From Streptomyces fodineus (lineage in GTDB: Bacteria; Actinomycetota; Actinomycetes; Streptomycetales; Streptomycetaceae): a DNA stretch of 64,000 nucleotides. The DNA is taken from assembly GCF_001735805.1 (NCBI RefSeq), contig NZ_CP017248.1:8060001-8124000 (forward strand), in the 5' to 3' direction. The position numbers and the translations under genes were made by a program. The notes under the pieces were generated by a model. That model was not told the origin of the DNA and did no database searches. It saw only the letters and a program-made list of their open reading frames with translations. Positions 33,269-40,817 of this stretch are shown in pieces (positions within the stretch are counted from its first letter, which is position 1; every line of letters begins with the position of its first letter).

Positions 33269-34275
33269 TGCAGCAGACCAGGCACCGCGTCGTCGTCCTC
33301 GCCCTCCCCGGCGTCGTCCCCTTCGAACTCGGCATCCCCGCCAAGGCCTTCGGCCTCGCCTACGGCCCGGACGGGAACCGGCTCTACGAGGTGCTCACCT
33401 GCACCCCGGACGGCCGGCCGGTGCAAACCAGCGAGGACTTCTCGATCGCCGTCGAGCACGACGCACGCGTGATCGCCACCGCCGACACCCTGATCGTGGC
33501 GGCCGTCAAGGACCCGATCGGCGGCGGCGACCCGCTCTTCGAACCGGTCGCCGCCGCTCTGGCCCAGCTCCGGCCCGGGACCCGCCTGGTGTCGATTTGC
33601 ACGGCCTCCTTCGTCCTCGCCGCCGCCGGACTGCTCGACGGCCGGCCGGCCACCACGCACTGGGCGCACAGCAAGCGCTTCCGCGAGCTGTACCCGCGGA
33701 CACCGCTCGACCCCGACGTGCTCTACGTGGACGACGACGACGTACTCACCTCGGCCGGCGCCGCCGCCGGGATGGACCTCTGCCTGCACCTGATCCGCCG
33801 CGACCACGGCAGCGAGGTCGCCAACCAGGTCGCCCGCTTTTGCGTCGTTCCGCCGTGGCGGGACGGTGGGCAGGCCCAGTACATCGCCCGACCCGTCCCC
33901 GATGACAGCGGCAGCGACACCGCCGGGGCCCGCGAGTGGGCCCTCCAAGAGCTCCACCGGCCCATCCAGCTCGCCGAGTTGGCGGCCCGGGCGGGCATGA
34001 GCGTGCGCACCTTCAGCCGTCGGTTCCTCGCCGAGACCGGCCAGACGCCCGGCCAGTGGCTCACCGCCCAGCGGCTCGAACTCGCCCGCAGGCTGCTGGA
34101 GTCCAGCGACCTGCCGGTGGACCAGGTCGCCGAGCGCGCCGGGTTCGGCAGCGCCTCCTCGATGCGCCAGCACCTGGCCGCCGCGATCGGCGTCTCACCC
34201 GCCGCGTACCGCCGTACCTTCCAGGGCCGGAACCGCGCCCTGACCCACCGTCAGCCAATGAACACCGGCGGTTGA
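33268..34275 (+). CDS. GlxA-family regulator (DJ-1/PfpI domain plus AraC domain)
   Basis: A 335-residue protein: residues 1-180 form a DJ-1/PfpI-like amidotransferase fold (VVVLALPGVVPFELGIPAKAFGL, TRLVSICTASFVLAAAGLLDGRPATTHW with the nucleophile-elbow Cys in ICTASF), and the C-terminal 100 residues carry two AraC helix-turn-helices (IQLAELAARAGMSVRTFSRRF and VDQVAERAGFGSASSMRQHL). Such regulators sense small metabolites and activate genes next to them. Divergent from the oxidoreductase/MFS operon, so likely its activator. Confidence 0.92.
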   Translation: MQQTRHRVVVLALPGVVPFELGIPAKAFGLAYGPDGNRLYEVLTCTPDGRPVQTSEDFSIAVEHDARVIATADTLIVAAVKDPIGGGDPLFEPVAAALAQLRPGTRLVSICTASFVLAAAGLLDGRPATTHWAHSKRFRELYPRTPLDPDVLYVDDDDVLTSAGAAAGMDLCLHLIRRDHGSEVANQVARFCVVPPWRDGGQAQYIARPVPDDSGSDTAGAREWALQELHRPIQLAELAARAGMSVRTFSRRFLAETGQTPGQWLTAQRLELARRLLESSDLPVDQVAERAGFGSASSMRQHLAAAIGVSPAAYRRTFQGRNRALTHRQPMNTGG

Positions 34276-34511
34276 GCCCAGCGCGGATCCGCTGCCGCCG
34301 GGACTGCGGCGCCGCCCGCCCCTCGGTCTGGGCCATCCGGCCCGCACTGAGGAGCATCCTGGCATATGTCACCCGGGTAGACCGCTGAAGATGCCCGAAT
34401 GTGAAGACCGGGTGAACCTGGCAGTGCCGGCGAAGCGATGCCGGCTCGCTGGTTTCGCAACTCCCGAGGCATGCAACACGCCAAAGGAAAATCGATCAGG
34501 AGGAAATCCTG
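34276..34511. other. Promoter-bearing gap upstream of the unknown gene
   Basis: No gene is supported. The region from 34361 onward is less GC-rich; AGGAGG just before the GTG at 34512 is a strong ribosome site. No clear -35/-10 pair with consensus spacing was found by eye. Confidence 0.4.
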
Positions 34512-35300
34512 GTGAGACACCCTCTCCGTAAGCACTCCGCGAAAAAAGTCCCGACCTGGCCGTCCTACCGTGGCGTTTCCCACTTTGTTGGGGTAAGCCC
34601 GGGAGGATGGGTGACCGTCTACGTAGATCCCAGGCTCGGAACCCCGGGATTCCAGAACGCGGCGGATCTTCTCAGTGATGCCGATCGAGTGGTGGGCATC
34701 AACAACCAGATCTTCAGCACGCCCACGGAGCCCGTGAGCGTGATCGTCTTCGCCCTCGACGGCGCCACCGACGGTACGGGAGGCGCAGACCACCTGGGCT
34801 GCACCTTCCAGTCCGGCGGAGCCATCGAGGTCTGTGCCTCCTTCGGGAACCCGGCCAGGGTTTCGGGCCTCTTCGAGGCAGAGTTGAGTGAATGCTCAAT
34901 GAACGGGAGCCTCTGCGGATTCAGCACCGGTGAGGCATTGTCCCGGTGGTGTGCTGCCGTAGTCAGCAACAATGCGCTGTCCGATTTCGCCACGGCTCCG
35001 GATTGGGCGGAGGCAGGCATGCCGGACTTCGTCAACAAGACCGAGAAGTCGGACACCGTTCCGGTCAGTACCGGATGCGGCATGGCGTTCATCTCGTGGC
35101 TGATCAGCAGCGGATACAAGCTTCCGAAGATCGCCCAGGAAATGGTCGCACTGGGTGACGCGGGCACGCTGGCCGATCTGTACGGACAGCTCACCGGAAA
35201 CGCGGCCGACCAAGCTTGGCCGGAGTTCAAGAAGGCGATCGAGGCCCTTCCCGGCGGAGTCACCAGCGATGATCCGTTCGGCGGATTCCCGCCCATGTGA
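34512..35300 (+). CDS. Unrecognised soluble protein with conserved-looking Cys motifs
   Basis: A 262-residue protein with no signal or membrane helix and lower GC than neighbours. Landmarks: GGWVTVYVDPRLG, FALDGATDGTGGADHLGCTF, GGAIEVCASFG, VSGLFEAELSECSMNGSLCG, GEALSRWCAAVVSNNAL and STGCGMAFISWLISSGYKLP. The many Cys and His/Asp positions, and GLFEAELSE where a metallopeptidase helix might be, suggest a protease-like fold, but no HExxH is present. I do not recognise the family. AGGAGG precedes the GTG. It is unrelated to its neighbours and may be horizontally acquired. Confidence 0.7.
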   Translation: MRHPLRKHSAKKVPTWPSYRGVSHFVGVSPGGWVTVYVDPRLGTPGFQNAADLLSDADRVVGINNQIFSTPTEPVSVIVFALDGATDGTGGADHLGCTFQSGGAIEVCASFGNPARVSGLFEAELSECSMNGSLCGFSTGEALSRWCAAVVSNNALSDFATAPDWAEAGMPDFVNKTEKSDTVPVSTGCGMAFISWLISSGYKLPKIAQEMVALGDAGTLADLYGQLTGNAADQAWPEFKKAIEALPGGVTSDDPFGGFPPM

Positions 35301-35339
35301 TCGCGGGCGCCCTTGCCAGAGCGGCCGCCGCGGTGTTCG

Positions 35340-35720
35340 TAGCGGGGTGGAGGCTGCTCGGCGTACAGGGGCTGACACCTGAGGCCCGGGCTGTCCTTGG
35401 AGGTGGTCGTCGGTGCTGGCGCCCTGGCGGCACTGGTCGTGGCCCACCGGCGTCAGCGCGTCGACGAGGACGGGGCCTGCACGAGACCGCCCACCTCCAC
35501 ACCGACCGCTTCACCACCGCCGTCGCCCAGCTCGGCGAGACGTCCGAGGCCGTACCCCTCGACGCCCTACACGCTCTGGCCGGCCCCGCCGACGACGCCC
35601 CCATCCCGTCCTGCGCCAGATCGGCATCGACGCGCTGGACGCGTGCCTCCGTCTGCTTTGCACCGCCGAGGCCGACATCGCGGACGACAAGGCGCAAGCC
35701 CGGCCCCGATGGGCTGATTC
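35340..35720 (+). pseudogene. Frameshifted remnant of a pentapeptide-repeat-type protein
   Basis: Pieces of one protein appear in three frames: LLGVQGLTPEARAVL, then VVVGAGALAALVVAHRRQRVDEDGA (membrane helix plus linker), then HLHTDRFTTAVAQLGETSEAV with LDALHALAGPADDAP, then LRQIGIDALDACLRLL. Streptomyces pentapeptide-repeat proteins begin in this way (AYRRQRVDEDGA...LHTERFTTAVAQLG...HALAGLADDAP), so this is their N-terminal part with at least two frameshifts, and the pentapeptide repeats are lost. Confidence 0.75.
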
Positions 35721-35766
35721 CGCCGGTTCAGGGACGGATCTCCCATCGCCCATCCGACCTGCACCG

Positions 35767-37062
35767 TCACAGCCGACGGCACGGAGGTGCCGCTTCGGAT
35801 GACACGCCGGCCTCCGCGCCGAGGCTGCGTACCTGTGGCGCGAGGAGGGCGGCCGTAGTGGCCAGTACGACCAGGGCCGCGCAGCCGGCCAAGGCGTGGC
35901 TCGTGCCCACGGCGGCGGCGATGGGGCCGGCGATGAGAAGTCCGAGCGGTGCGAGGGCCAGGGAGCCGAACCAGTCGTAAGAACTGACGCGGGACAGAGC
36001 ACGCTCCGGGACTTCCCGCTGGATGGTGGTGGCCCACAGGACGCCGAAGACATCGCCCGTGATGCCCGCACAGAACATGGCTACGGCGACCAGCCATACG
36101 GGAGCCTCGGCACTGAGTAACGCGATCGGTACGGCAGCCGGGAAAGTACACAAGACAGCGACCAGAACGGGACGGTCCACCCGCACGCGGGCGGCGACAC
36201 CCGCTCCGACGATGGTGCCCAGAGCCTGCGCGGTGACGATGACCGACCACGCACGCGCTCCGCCCATGTGCTGCTCGGCAGCCAGGGGGCCCAGGACACC
36301 GACGTTGGCGTTGAGCGCGGCGACGACGACCGTGTACTGGGCGACCACTGCCCATAACCACTGCCGGGAAGCGAATTCGTGCCAGCCTTCCCGCAGGTCG
36401 GTCCAACCCGAGGTGCTTCGGCGTGGACGTGCGGTGATCCGAAGCCGGCCCGTCAGCATCGCGCTCACGACGAAGGATGCCGCGTTCAGCGCGAGCGCCC
36501 AGCCGGCTCCGACCACCGCCACGGTGACGCCGGACAGCGCCAGACCGAGCAGCAGCGAGCTGTTGGTGCCCATTCGTAGCAGCCCGTTGGCCTGCTGCAG
36601 ACGGTGTGTGGGTACTACCAGGGGCACGAGGCCGTCCATCGCCGGGGAGAACAGGGCCGTCGCCGTTCCGGCCAGCGCGGCCAGAAGGCACATGGCCGGC
36701 AGTGGTGCGTGACGGGTCAGCACCATGGCGGCCAGCCCCGTGTACGCGCAGGCCCCGAGCCCATCCGCCAAGGCCATCAGTCTCGACCGCGACACCCGGT
36801 CCGCGATCACCCCGCCCGCCAGGATGAAGACCAGCTGCGGCACCGCCTGGCAGGCAAGCACCAGCGACAGCCGTCCGCCAACGCCGGTCCCCGGCAGGGC
36901 AAGCACCGCGAAAGCGAGCGCCACCCGCGCAAAACCGTTGCCCAGCACGGAAATCACTCGTGCACAGAACAGCAGGACGAACTGCCGATCCCGCCACAGC
37001 GGCGCTCCAACCGAGGACTCTGCCACGGCCAGGAACCCTATGCGCGCCAGGCTCACGCACAC
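35767..37062 (-). CDS. MFS exporter (EntS/MFS_3-like)
   Basis: A 431-residue 12-helix transporter: FVLLFCARVISVLGNGFARVALAFAVLAL is the helix 1-2 signature of MFS_3 exporters, VIADRVSRSRLMALADGLG is motif A-like, and ATTIQREVPERALSRVSSYDWFGSLALAPLG is the conserved loop to helix 11. Family members export siderophores, macrolides or other small molecules. A start at VAESSVG (13 residues in) is also possible. It stands alone with decayed sequence on its 3' side. Confidence 0.87.
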   Translation of the reverse strand: MCVSLARIGFLAVAESSVGAPLWRDRQFVLLFCARVISVLGNGFARVALAFAVLALPGTGVGGRLSLVLACQAVPQLVFILAGGVIADRVSRSRLMALADGLGACAYTGLAAMVLTRHAPLPAMCLLAALAGTATALFSPAMDGLVPLVVPTHRLQQANGLLRMGTNSSLLLGLALSGVTVAVVGAGWALALNAASFVVSAMLTGRLRITARPRRSTSGWTDLREGWHEFASRQWLWAVVAQYTVVVAALNANVGVLGPLAAEQHMGGARAWSVIVTAQALGTIVGAGVAARVRVDRPVLVAVLCTFPAAVPIALLSAEAPVWLVAVAMFCAGITGDVFGVLWATTIQREVPERALSRVSSYDWFGSLALAPLGLLIAGPIAAAVGTSHALAGCAALVVLATTAALLAPQVRSLGAEAGVSSEAAPPCRRL

Positions 37063-37193
37063 CTGGAATCAGCCACACCAAGATCGGGGGCTCGTGTCAA
37101 CAGCGGCAGGGTGCGCGCGGCGGCGATGAGCAAGCCGTCCGCACCGAGACAGGTCATGATCGCCGCCGCGCTCAGCAGGGAGTAGTTGCGGCA

Positions 37194-37230
37194 GTGTTCC
37201 GGCCCGCCGGCTCGCGGTGGGCCGGAACAC
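37194..37230 (-). terminator. Hairpin terminator after the 37.2-38.3 kb gene
   Basis: GTGTTCCGGCCC (37194-37205) and GGGCCGGAACAC (37219-37230) form a perfect 12-bp stem around a 13-base loop, nine bases past the stop of the minus-strand gene that ends at 37239. Confidence 0.82.
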
Positions 37231-37238
37231 CGCGCGGC

Positions 37239-38267
37239 TCACTGGTTCGTCGGGGTTCCGTGCAGCCGGACCGTGCCGAGGATCTTCAGGACGGTCGCCT
37301 TGGGCACCTCGCCGTTCACGCCCGTGGCCCCGTAGAGGTTGAACGACACGTAGTCGTGGACGGAGTTCTGGAAGCCGAAGGTGAGCGCCTTGCCGTCGGT
37401 GACGCACTTGCCCTTCTTCGGCGTGTGGGTCGACCGGGCCCACGCGTAGCTGCCCTTGACGCCCGAGGTGGTGGTGAAGGACGTGGCCTTCTTGTCCCAG
37501 GAGATGCTCTTCTTGTCGGGCTGGGTGTAACCGCCGTAGACCCACCAGGCCGGCGTGTTGATCGCGATCTGGTCCGTGTCCTTGGCGCCGCTCGCGCCCT
37601 TGACGCCCGCGGACGCCAGCTCGGTGTCCTCGGTCTGGCCGTCCTTGTTGTCGTCGGAGGTGCACCACTTCGGCTTGTACTGGGCGATGCCCGACATCGT
37701 GATGCCCTTGTCCGACTCGCTCTTCGGGAAGTCGAAGCCGATGGCCAGTCCCGGGGACTGGACCGTCCAGTCCGCGGGCACGTCGTAGGCGACACCCCAC
37801 TTGGTGTTCACCACGACCTTCCAGCCCGGGACGGTCGGCTTCTCCGACACGGTGCCGCGCGGGTCGTCGGTCGCCGAGGAGGTGGCCGTGGGCTGGGAGG
37901 CCGGTGACTGGCTCACGTGCTGCTGCCCGCCCTTGCCGCCGCCGGCCTGGTCGTCCTTGCCGCCCTTCTTGCCGAGGACGAGATAGCCGGTCACGGCGGC
38001 GGCGACCACGACCGCGGTGGCCGCCACGATCGCGATCAGCTTCGTGCGGCCGCCGCCGCCCTGCGGGGGCTGCGGGACGGGCACGGTGGGCGGCTGCGGC
38101 TGTCCCCACTGCGGCTGCTGGCCGTACTGCCCGGCCTGCGGATACTGCTGGTATCCGGGCTGCTGGTACGGGTTCGGCTGCTGGTAACCCGGCTGCTGAT
38201 ACGGGTTGTTCTGCCCGGCGTTGTCCGGGTTCGGCGCGCCCCCTGGCGGCTGCTGATCTGGCCACAT
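37239..38267 (-). CDS. Single-pass membrane protein with Gln/Pro-rich N-terminus
   Basis: A 342-residue protein: residues 1-70 form a low-complexity PYQQPGYQQPNPYQQPGYQQ tail in the cytoplasm, TKLIAIVAATAVVVAAAVTGYLVLG is one transmembrane helix, then a Ser/Thr/Gly linker and an extracytoplasmic domain of about 190 residues (VPADWTVQSPGLAIGFDFP, WWVYGGYT, KALTFGFQNSVHDYVSFNLYGATG). This is the widespread Streptomyces layout of hypothetical surface proteins, like the eukaryote-like DUF domains near Ser/Thr kinases. Function unknown. Confidence 0.8.
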   Translation of the reverse strand: MWPDQQPPGGAPNPDNAGQNNPYQQPGYQQPNPYQQPGYQQYPQAGQYGQQPQWGQPQPPTVPVPQPPQGGGGRTKLIAIVAATAVVVAAAVTGYLVLGKKGGKDDQAGGGKGGQQHVSQSPASQPTATSSATDDPRGTVSEKPTVPGWKVVVNTKWGVAYDVPADWTVQSPGLAIGFDFPKSESDKGITMSGIAQYKPKWCTSDDNKDGQTEDTELASAGVKGASGAKDTDQIAINTPAWWVYGGYTQPDKKSISWDKKATSFTTTSGVKGSYAWARSTHTPKKGKCVTDGKALTFGFQNSVHDYVSFNLYGATGVNGEVPKATVLKILGTVRLHGTPTNQ

Positions 38268-38428
38268 GGCCAGTAACCCTAGTCCGGTCCCGGACACGAT
38301 TCGGTCACCGGTCCTTGTCAGGGTCGTAGCGATCAGCGGGCGAGACCGATACCCCCGGGGCTTCTTCCGGGTGGAGGCGGAGGCTGAAGGTCTGGTCAGC
38401 TTAACTACTCACCGGTAACATCTTCCCC

Positions 38429-38881
38429 ATGACAGTTGAAAGCGCCTCGATGGGCGAAATGCTGGCCGCCGCGGTTCCGATGGTGCGGACCCTGAACCTG
38501 GAGTTCGTCGAGGTCACTCCGGAGCGCGCCGTTCTGCGGCTTCCGGACCAGCCGGACTTCCACAACCACATCGGCGGCCCCCATGCCGGCGCCATGTTCA
38601 CCTTGGCCGAGTCGGCCAGTGGTGCCATCGTCCTCAAGGCCTTCGGTGACCAGCTCTCTCGTGCCGTGCCACTCGCGGTGCGGGCCGAGATCGGCTACAA
38701 GAAGCTGGCCATGGGTTCGGTGACCGCCACGGCGACCCTGGGCCGCCCGGCGGCCGAGGTCATCGCCGAACTCGACGCGGGCGGGCGACCGGAATTTCCC
38801 GTCGCCATCGCCATACAGCGCGAAGACGGGGCCGTCACGGGCGAGATGACGGTCGTCTGGACCTTGCGGCTGAACGGTTGA
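38429..38881 (+). CDS. Hotdog-fold thioesterase (DUF4442/PaaI-like)
   Basis: A 150-residue single hotdog domain: FHNHIGGPHAGAMFTLAESASGAIVL is the central helix with the conserved N-H-x-G-G-x-H-G-like motif, and LAVRAEIGYKKLAMGSVTATATL the following strands. PaaI/DUF4442 proteins hydrolyse or bind acyl-CoAs. Not near fatty-acid genes, so the substrate is unknown. The TAACTACTCACCGGTAACAT run before the ATG (38402-38421) is AT-rich and may be its promoter. Confidence 0.82.
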   Translation: MTVESASMGEMLAAAVPMVRTLNLEFVEVTPERAVLRLPDQPDFHNHIGGPHAGAMFTLAESASGAIVLKAFGDQLSRAVPLAVRAEIGYKKLAMGSVTATATLGRPAAEVIAELDAGGRPEFPVAIAIQREDGAVTGEMTVVWTLRLNG

Positions 38882-38915
38882 GCGGGCAGGGGAGGGCTGT
38901 CTGAGGACCTGCCGT

Positions 38916-38945
38916 GGGCCGGGCCCGAACCGTCGGGTCCGGCCC
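38916..38945. terminator. Bidirectional terminator between the thioesterase and GTPase operon
   Basis: GGGCCGGGCCCGA (38916-38928) and TCGGGTCCGGCCC (38933-38945) form a 13-bp stem with one G-U pair and a 4-base loop. It lies between convergent genes ending at 38881 (+) and 38995 (-). Confidence 0.8.
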
Positions 38946-38994
38946 GGCCTGTCCTGTGGGCGGCGTGCTGATCTCTCCCGGATCCGGCTACTGG

Positions 38995-39831
38995 CTACTT
39001 GGACATGACATCCACGACCCCATACGCTGCGGCGCCGAAGGCGAGGATGCCCGCGACGTACCTGGGGTCCTTGGCTTTCTGCATGATCACACTGCCTCGT
39101 AGGCCACTCATGGGGACGGTCTTGCGGACGCTCACGCTCGGGCTCAGAAACAGGTACGGGCGTAGCCGGTCCCGGTGTTCGTGGGTGGCGTGGGTGCTGA
39201 CCACGAGGAGGGGGCGTGCGTCCAGCCCGGTCAGGTTGGCGGGCCGGTACACCGGACGAGTGGGCGTGTCGTCCAGGAGTCTGAGGATGGCCGCGGCGCC
39301 GCGTCGGTCTTCCGGAGTGTGGGGCGCGGAGGTGACAGTGCGCGGCGCGGGCGGGTCGAGGGCGGGGGCGACGTCGTCCGGGAGGCTGCCCAGCATGTCC
39401 GTCCAAGCCGCGGTCGCGACCGTGAACCCGGGCCAGTCGGTGGTGGTGTAGTCGACGGGCAGGGGGGTGGGCAGGGTGTCGGTCAGGAACGCCCGGGCGA
39501 AGCCGAGCATGGTGTGGGAGGGCAGGGGGCCGCGTGCGTACGCCAGGACGCACACGCGGATCGGCCGCTGAGCATGGTCGCCCCGGGTGGAACCGCCGGT
39601 GAGACCGTTGGCCAGCAGCGTCCACAGTGGCTCACCGGTGGCCGCGGGCCTGGCGAACAGCAGGAGCGTGCGGTCGTCCTCGTCGACGAGATCGTTGACG
39701 GAGTAGCCGCCGCATCCGTCCAGGAGTACCTCGCTGGAGGCCACAGGCCGAGCGTCGTCGACCTGGATCCAGCGGTAGCCGTGCTGGCTGCGGTACCCGC
39801 GCGACTGGACGTACCAGGTGGTCGTCATCAC
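38995..39831 (-). CDS. Third gene of the GTPase operon: protein with C-terminal membrane anchor
   Basis: A 278-residue protein with no match I recognise. The bulk is soluble alpha/beta (MTTTWYVQSRGYRSQHGYRWI, SSEVLLDGCGGYSVNDLVDEDDRTLLLFARP, RPLLVVSTHATHEHRDRLRPYLFLSPS), and the last 22 residues DPRYVAGILAFGAAAYGVVD form a likely tail anchor. It begins with ATG overlapping the GTPase stop (ATGA at 39828-39831). Position and topology suggest a membrane tether or effector for the two GTPases. The GTPase-associated-protein (GAP1) type of component in conflict systems is a plausible but unproven comparison. Confidence 0.7.
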   Translation of the reverse strand: MMTTTWYVQSRGYRSQHGYRWIQVDDARPVASSEVLLDGCGGYSVNDLVDEDDRTLLLFARPAATGEPLWTLLANGLTGGSTRGDHAQRPIRVCVLAYARGPLPSHTMLGFARAFLTDTLPTPLPVDYTTTDWPGFTVATAAWTDMLGSLPDDVAPALDPPAPRTVTSAPHTPEDRRGAAAILRLLDDTPTRPVYRPANLTGLDARPLLVVSTHATHEHRDRLRPYLFLSPSVSVRKTVPMSGLRGSVIMQKAKDPRYVAGILAFGAAAYGVVDVMSK

Positions 39832-40817
39832 CGGCTCCGGTCGTCGTTGGTCAGGTGCGGGTGGGACTGCAGGACCTGGATCCCGGGGCTGGCCGGCGGG
39901 ACGGACGAGAACGCGTCGAGGGCCTTCACCAGGGCCGGATCGGTTCGTTTGAGCCAGTCGAACATCTTGCGGAACGGGCCACGGCGCTCGCGCCGGTACA
40001 CGTTGATCGCGAACCGGAGGCCGAAGCGGAGCGGCTGCTCGGCGTCGACCGGGTTGAAGGGCGCGTTCAGTGCGCGGCTGACGTAACGGAAGGCGGGACC
40101 CTCGGGGGTGTCCTGGACGGAGGAGAAGCGGATCGTTCCGGTGGTCTGGACGGGAACGACGACGATCCCGACGCGCGGCTGGACCTCGGGGTGGGACAGG
40201 TGCGCGAGAAGCGATTTGTACCCGTCGTGGATGCGGTCGATGAGGGCCCGGGTGCCCTCGGGTGTCTCCAGGTACCGCTCGGACTTGAGCGGGACGAGAA
40301 GCAGGAGACGGTGCCGGTCGTCGCGCTGCATGATCTGCTTGACGATCTCGTACATCTGCTCGGGGAGGTTCAATTCCTCGTGGTAGGCACCGTCCGCATA
40401 CATCAGCGCGGGAGCGTCGATCGCGAGGATGATGACGGGGCTGACGTCGAGCTGGTCGGACACGCGCTGCAGCAACGCGCCGCCGGTCTCCAGGAGCAAC
40501 TCCCCGGAGTAGTCGGTGAACCGCAGCGTGAAGCGCGGTGTCTTGTTCTTGCGTCCGACGCCGAAGTCGAACTGCTGAATGTCGTTGACGCCGGTGGGCC
40601 GGACCCTCTCGGTGATGATGACCTGCCGGGAGAGTCTCGCGAGCTGGTCGCCGGCCTTCCGAATCCTGTCCGGTGTGGTGCCCTGCGGCGTCAGGTCGAG
40701 GTCGGTCGTGCCCGTCGTGTGGGCGAACTTGCGGTACATGGCCGCGAGCACCGACGTCTTACCGACGCCGGTCGGCCCGAGCATCGTGATCGGGATCGTG
40801 TACTTCTCGGAGGTCAC
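39828..40817 (-). CDS. TRAFAC-type GTPase of a multi-GTPase conflict-like operon
   Basis: A 329-residue P-loop GTPase: Walker A GPTGVGKTSVLAAMY at about residues 14-28, DFGVGRKNKTPRFTLRFTDYSGELLLETGG with the DxxG-like switch II (DYSGE), and LVPLKSERYLETPEGT near the expected nucleotide-base site, where the usual NKxD is not obvious. This pattern fits TRAFAC clade GTPases such as the double-GTPase proteins found in bacterial conflict systems. It overlaps both neighbours by four bases, so the three proteins are made in a fixed ratio and probably form one complex. Confidence 0.82.
   Translation of the reverse strand: MTSEKYTIPITMLGPTGVGKTSVLAAMYRKFAHTTGTTDLDLTPQGTTPDRIRKAGDQLARLSRQVIITERVRPTGVNDIQQFDFGVGRKNKTPRFTLRFTDYSGELLLETGGALLQRVSDQLDVSPVIILAIDAPALMYADGAYHEELNLPEQMYEIVKQIMQRDDRHRLLLLVPLKSERYLETPEGTRALIDRIHDGYKSLLAHLSHPEVQPRVGIVVVPVQTTGTIRFSSVQDTPEGPAFRYVSRALNAPFNPVDAEQPLRFGLRFAINVYRRERRGPFRKMFDWLKRTDPALVKALDAFSSVPPASPGIQVLQSHPHLTNDDRSR

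Noticed and set aside
35297..35980. A 227-codon plus-strand gene after the unknown protein
   Set aside because: It joins parts of the broken pentapeptide-protein start to antisense of the MFS gene; no single coherent product.
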